Position numbers and translations under genes: made by a program | Notes under the pieces: generated by a model | The model's database searches: none | What the model was told of the DNA's origin: nothing | Seen by the model: the letters and a program-made list of their open reading frames with translations, nothing else | From: an uncultured Clostridia bacterium | Lineage (GTDB): Bacteria; Bacillota; Clostridia; Oscillospirales; Oscillospiraceae | Assembly (NCBI GenBank): GCA_938049125.1 | Contig: CALICR010000082.1 | Span: 1 to 15,389 of the forward strand | DNA length: 15,389 bases | Reading direction: 5' to 3' | Shown: positions 12,527 to 15,389 of the stretch, piece after piece | How the letters are laid out: the number at the start of each line of letters is the position of its first letter | Position numbering within the stretch: the stretch's first letter is position 1

Positions 12527-13291
12527 TTATTCGAGAGAAATGCGGTTGAAGCGGTCCAGCAGCGTCTCGATGGAGAGAGCCCGCTTCTCCTCGCCTGCCC
12601 GGTCCAGCACAACGCCGCCGCGGTTCAGCATCAGGATGCGGTCGCCGTATTCGAGGGCGTGGCGGAGGTTGTGGGTCACCATCATGGCCGTCAGGCGCTT
12701 TTCCCGGACGACCCGGTCCGTCAGGGCCATGATGGTCTCCGCCGTCTTGGGGTCCAGAGCCGCCGTGTGCTCGTCGAGGATCAGGAACTGAAGCGGCGTC
12801 ATGGTGGCCATCAGCAGGGCCACGGCCTGGCGCTGGCCGCCGGAGAGGCTGCCCATCTTCACGTTCAGCTTGTCCTCAAGGCCGAGGTCCAGGGCGCGCA
12901 GCTCCGCGCGGTAGCTTTCAATGCGCCGCTTGTCCACGGCGCGGCCAAGACCAAACGGTCTCCCCTTCCCCTCGGCGAGGGAGAGATTTTCGAGCATGGT
13001 GAGGTTCGGGCAGGTGCCGAGGGCAGGGTTCTGGTAAACCCGGCCCATGGTCGCATAGCGCCGGTAGTCCTTCAGCCTGGCGATGCTTTTTCCGCCCACG
13101 AGGACGTCGCCGCCGTCCAGGGGTACGGAGCCGCAGATGAGGTTCAGCAGCGTCGTCTTGCCGGAGCCGTTGCTGCCCACAATGGTGACGAACTGGCCGT
13201 CCGGCACGGAAAGTGAAAAGCGGTCGAAGAGCCGGGTCTCGTTCTCGGTCCCGGCGTTGTAGGTCTTGGAGACCTCTCGAAGCTCAAGCAC
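12527..13291 (-). CDS. ABC importer ATP-binding protein (TrpZ-like)
   Basis: A 254-residue ATPase that energises uptake through the adjacent permease. Walker A GSNGSGKTT (39-47), Q-loop Gln87, signature LSGGQRQ (149-155), Walker B FLILDE (169-174), D-loop AALD and H-loop His207 are all intact. The start is a GTG at 13291 with GGGGGAGG 9 nt upstream, overlapping the permease stop by 8 nt. Gene order SBP-permease-ATPase and the type of SBP match the TrpXYZ-like class of Firmicutes importers. The substrate is not settled by this subunit. Confidence 0.93.
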   Translation of the reverse strand: MLELREVSKTYNAGTENETRLFDRFSLSVPDGQFVTIVGSNGSGKTTLLNLICGSVPLDGGDVLVGGKSIARLKDYRRYATMGRVYQNPALGTCPNLTMLENLSLAEGKGRPFGLGRAVDKRRIESYRAELRALDLGLEDKLNVKMGSLSGGQRQAVALLMATMTPLQFLILDEHTAALDPKTAETIMALTDRVVREKRLTAMMVTHNLRHALEYGDRILMLNRGGVVLDRAGEEKRALSIETLLDRFNRISLE

Positions 13292-14168
13292 GGATGATCG
13301 CCTCCCCCTTCCGTCCGGATACGATGAGCACCAGCAGGAACAGCACTGCGGTGATGAATTTCAGCATGAACGGGTCGAAGCCCAGCTGCATGGCGGCCTG
13401 GATGCACACCTTATAGAGGATGCTGCCCACGAGCACCGCCGTCGTGCCGCGCACGAAGCACACCTTCCGCAGCAGCGAAATGCCGATGATGACGGAGGCG
13501 AGGCCGAAGACGACCTGGCCTGTGCCCATGGTGGAGGTGAAGGACTTGTCCGCCTGGCACACCACGCCGCCCGCCAGGGCCACAAGGCCGTTGGAGAGGG
13601 CGAGGCCCAGAATTTTGACGCGGCCCATGTTCTTCGCCAGCGTCGTGACCAGGGTGCTGTTGTCGCCCACGGCGCGGAGCAGCAGGCCGGACTTCGTGCG
13701 GAAGTAGGCATCCAGCAGCAGCTTGACCGCCAGCACCAGAATGGCCGAGACGATGAGCCGCCGGAGCCCGAGGCTCATTCCGCCCAGCAGCGCCGCCGGA
13801 CCGGCGGAGAAGATGGTGTCCGCCTCCCGGCCGATGGGCACATTGGAGGCCCCCGCGATGAGGAGGTTGATGGAAAAAAGCGCCGTCTGGGTGATGATGC
13901 CCGCCAGCAGGTTCCGGACGCGGAACACCACGTGGATAACGCCGGTCACCAGTCCCGCCAGCGTCCCTGCGGCCGCCGCCGCAGCCAGGGCCAGCCAGGG
14001 GTCCACGCCCCGCACCAGCAGCACGGCCCCGATGGCCGCGCCCAGCGGGAACGTGCCGTCCACGCTCAGGTCCGGGAAGTCAAGGATCGTATAGGTGATG
14101 TAGACGCCGAAGGCCACCAGGCCGTAGATCAGGCCCTGGGTCAGGGTGCTGATGATGAGATCCGTCAT
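13284..14168 (-). CDS. ABC importer permease (TrpY-like, BPD_transp_2 type)
   Basis: A 294-residue membrane permease of the branched-chain amino-acid/TrpY-like class, with about eight hydrophobic segments. Near the N-terminus is DFPDLSVDGTFPLGAA, typical of permeases paired with ABC_sub_bind lipoproteins; the cytoplasmic coupling region around GLLLRAVGDNSTLVTTLAKNMG is well conserved. The start ATG at 14168 is fixed by GAGGAGG 9 nt upstream; the open frame extends 23 codons further but that part is Arg-rich and lies in the intercistronic hairpin region. It forms the transmembrane channel; one permease gene implies a homodimer. Confidence 0.92.
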   Translation of the reverse strand: MTDLIISTLTQGLIYGLVAFGVYITYTILDFPDLSVDGTFPLGAAIGAVLLVRGVDPWLALAAAAAAGTLAGLVTGVIHVVFRVRNLLAGIITQTALFSINLLIAGASNVPIGREADTIFSAGPAALLGGMSLGLRRLIVSAILVLAVKLLLDAYFRTKSGLLLRAVGDNSTLVTTLAKNMGRVKILGLALSNGLVALAGGVVCQADKSFTSTMGTGQVVFGLASVIIGISLLRKVCFVRGTTAVLVGSILYKVCIQAAMQLGFDPFMLKFITAVLFLLVLIVSGRKGEAIIRA

Positions 14169-14216
14169 TTGGGTCCGCCTCCTCTTGGTTTCATCCGCCG
14201 CGCGGGAACGCCGAAG

Positions 14217-14239
14217 CGGTGCGGGACGCGCCCGCACCG
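14217..14239 (-). other. Intercistronic hairpin between SBP and permease genes
   Basis: On the minus strand CGGTGCGGG (14239-14231) pairs with CCCGCACCG (14225-14217) around a 5-nt loop, 14 nt after the lipoprotein stop and without a U tract. Such structures commonly protect the upstream message, so that the binding protein is made in excess over the permease and ATPase (inference). Confidence 0.6.
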
Positions 14240-14252
14240 GTCTCGGAGTTTT

Positions 14253-15251
14253 TTATTCGCCGCACTCCACGGCCTCGGCAGCCAGGCTGTCCGGCAGGGT
14301 GATGTTCAGCTCGCTCAGAGCCTTGGAGTTCACATAGAGGTCGTAGTTCTCAATGATCTCATAGGGCAGGTCGGCGCAGGTGCTCTCGCCCTTGAGAATT
14401 TTCGCGGCCATGGCGCCGGTCTGGGTGCCGAGCTTCACATAGTCGAGGCCCGCACCGGCCACGCAGCCCAGCTTCACCTGCTCCACCTCGGAGCCGTAGA
14501 CCGGGACGCCCGCGGCGTTGGTCTTCTCAAGGATGGCCGGGAGGACGCCGACGACATTGTTGTCCGTCAGGTTGGAGAGGCAGTCCACACCGTCGCTCAG
14601 CAGCTTATCGACGGCCTGGGTAACCTCGGACTGGGCCGTCACGGCCACGGCGTCGATGGTGAAGCCGTAGTCCGCGGCCTTCTCCTCGTAGACGCCGATG
14701 GAGTAGAGGGAGTTGGATTCGCTGGTGGTGTAGATGATGCCGATGGTCTTGGCCTCGGGCTGAAGCTCCCGGATCAGCTGGAGCTGGCCCTCGACGGGCA
14801 GCACGTCGGAGGTGCCGGTGACGTTGCCGCTGTCGAGCTTCGCGCCCGCGGGGTCCGTCACGGCGATGAAGATGACGGGGATGTCCTTCTCCTCGGCGGC
14901 GTTGTAGCAGGCCACGGCGGAGGGCGTTGCGATGCCGACCATCAGTGCCGCGTCCTCGTCGGCGAACTTCTGGGCGATCTGGGAGTCGATGGAGTCGTCA
15001 AAGCCGGCGTTCTGGAAGTCCAGCTTGTAGTCCACATTTTCCTTGAGGCCCGCCTCCTCGAGGCCCTGGAGGAAGCCGGTGCGGCAGTTGTCCAGGGAAC
15101 CGTGCTCGCCGTACTGGGCAACGCCGATGATGGGCAGGTCCTTGCTCTCGGTCTCGCCGGAGGCGGTATTTCCGCAGGCGGTCAGGGACAGGGCGGCGGT
15201 CAGGCCGAGCAGCGCAGCGGCGGCGCGGCGGATGAGGTTATGCTTTTTCAT
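14253..15251 (-). CDS. ABC importer substrate-binding lipoprotein (TrpX-like, ABC_sub_bind)
   Basis: A 332-residue lipoprotein. The signal peptide ends in lipobox LTAC with Cys26 as the lipidated residue; mature start GNTASGETESKD. The fold is of the ABC_sub_bind type (PF04392): GVAQYGEHGSLDNCRTGF, a DFQNAGFDDSIDSQIAQKF repeat of helix and strand, VGIATPSAVACYNA, PVIFIAVTDPAGAKL, TSDVLPVEGQLQLIRELQPEAKTIGIIY and GSEVEQVKLGCVAG. Members of this family in Firmicutes are often linked to tryptophan or other aromatic amino-acid uptake; the substrate here is inferred only from family. The ATG at 15251 has AAAGGAG 8 nt upstream. It is the first gene of a three-gene operon (permease and ATPase follow). 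Confidence 0.93.
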   Translation of the reverse strand: MKKHNLIRRAAAALLGLTAALSLTACGNTASGETESKDLPIIGVAQYGEHGSLDNCRTGFLQGLEEAGLKENVDYKLDFQNAGFDDSIDSQIAQKFADEDAALMVGIATPSAVACYNAAEEKDIPVIFIAVTDPAGAKLDSGNVTGTSDVLPVEGQLQLIRELQPEAKTIGIIYTTSESNSLYSIGVYEEKAADYGFTIDAVAVTAQSEVTQAVDKLLSDGVDCLSNLTDNNVVGVLPAILEKTNAAGVPVYGSEVEQVKLGCVAGAGLDYVKLGTQTGAMAAKILKGESTCADLPYEIIENYDLYVNSKALSELNITLPDSLAAEAVECGE

Positions 15252-15301
15252 ATCAAATTCTCCTTTTCAGTCAGCGGATATTCAAATTTACCGTTCGGGG
15301 C

Positions 15302-15331
15302 GCGTCTGCGGCATAGCTGCCGGGCAGACGC
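15302..15331 (-). other. Stem-loop in the leader of the importer operon
   Basis: On the minus strand GCGTCTGC (15331-15324) pairs with GCAGACGC (15309-15302), with an inner GGCA/TGCC helix and a GCTA tetraloop. There is no U tract, so it is not a standard terminator. The rest of 15252-15389 shows no promoter and no T-box sequence; an open frame with one Trp codon crosses it to the window edge. Confidence 0.5.
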
Positions 15332-15389
15332 CGCCGCCATCGTTTCTCCGCGCTGGGATTTCTCATTGCTCCGCTTCCTTTCTGCATGG

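Overview
The window is GC-rich, with tightly packed genes, A/G-rich ribosome binding sites, sigma-A type promoters and many U-tract terminators. Together with DivIVA-like, sortase-signal, PrsW-like and TrpXYZ-like genes, this suggests a high-GC gut Clostridia genome (Oscillospiraceae-like: Oscillibacter, Flavonifractor, Lawsonibacter or a relative). This placement is inference from gene content and style. All protein genes except one (the DivIVA-like gene at 1070-1657) lie on the minus strand. I see no IS element, CRISPR array or phage gene.

Layout, left to right. (1) 1-776 minus: the N-terminus of a secreted protein cut by the window edge. Its ~500-nt leader carries a cobalamin (B12) riboswitch and two intrinsic-terminator-like hairpins. 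(2) 822-980 minus: tRNA-Gly(GCC) with a consensus promoter and its own terminator. (3) 1010-1705 plus: a DivIVA-like coiled-coil protein, ending in a terminator that runs into the stop codon of the convergent kinase gene. (4) 1704-4409 minus: an OmpR-family two-component system whose promoter region has two tandem 11-bp repeats. (5) 4415-5770 minus: an M18 aminopeptidase. (6) 5793-7795 minus: a two-gene operon of a small membrane protein and a cysteine-rich surface protein with a VPKTG sorting signal. (7) 7812-10055 minus: a four-gene overlapping operon of ECF sigma factor, two-helix membrane protein, seven-helix membrane protein and PrsW-family intramembrane protease. (8) 10066-12442 minus: a membrane-anchored J-domain protein and a short DnaK-type Hsp70. 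(9) 12488-15389 minus: a TrpXYZ-like ABC importer (lipoprotein, permease, ATPase).

The most interesting block is 5.8-10.1 kb. PrsW-family proteases are known to start destruction of the anti-sigma factor of SigW in Bacillus, yet no classical anti-sigma factor is visible here. The small two-helix protein right after the sigma gene has a paralogue in the neighbouring operon, directly before the surface protein. This suggests one envelope-sensing circuit in which the sigma factor, its unusual membrane partner, a seven-helix protein and the protease govern surface functions. The circuit is inference; the gene order and motifs are read from the sequence. The DnaK/J pair and the B12-switched secreted protein are the other two places worth attention.
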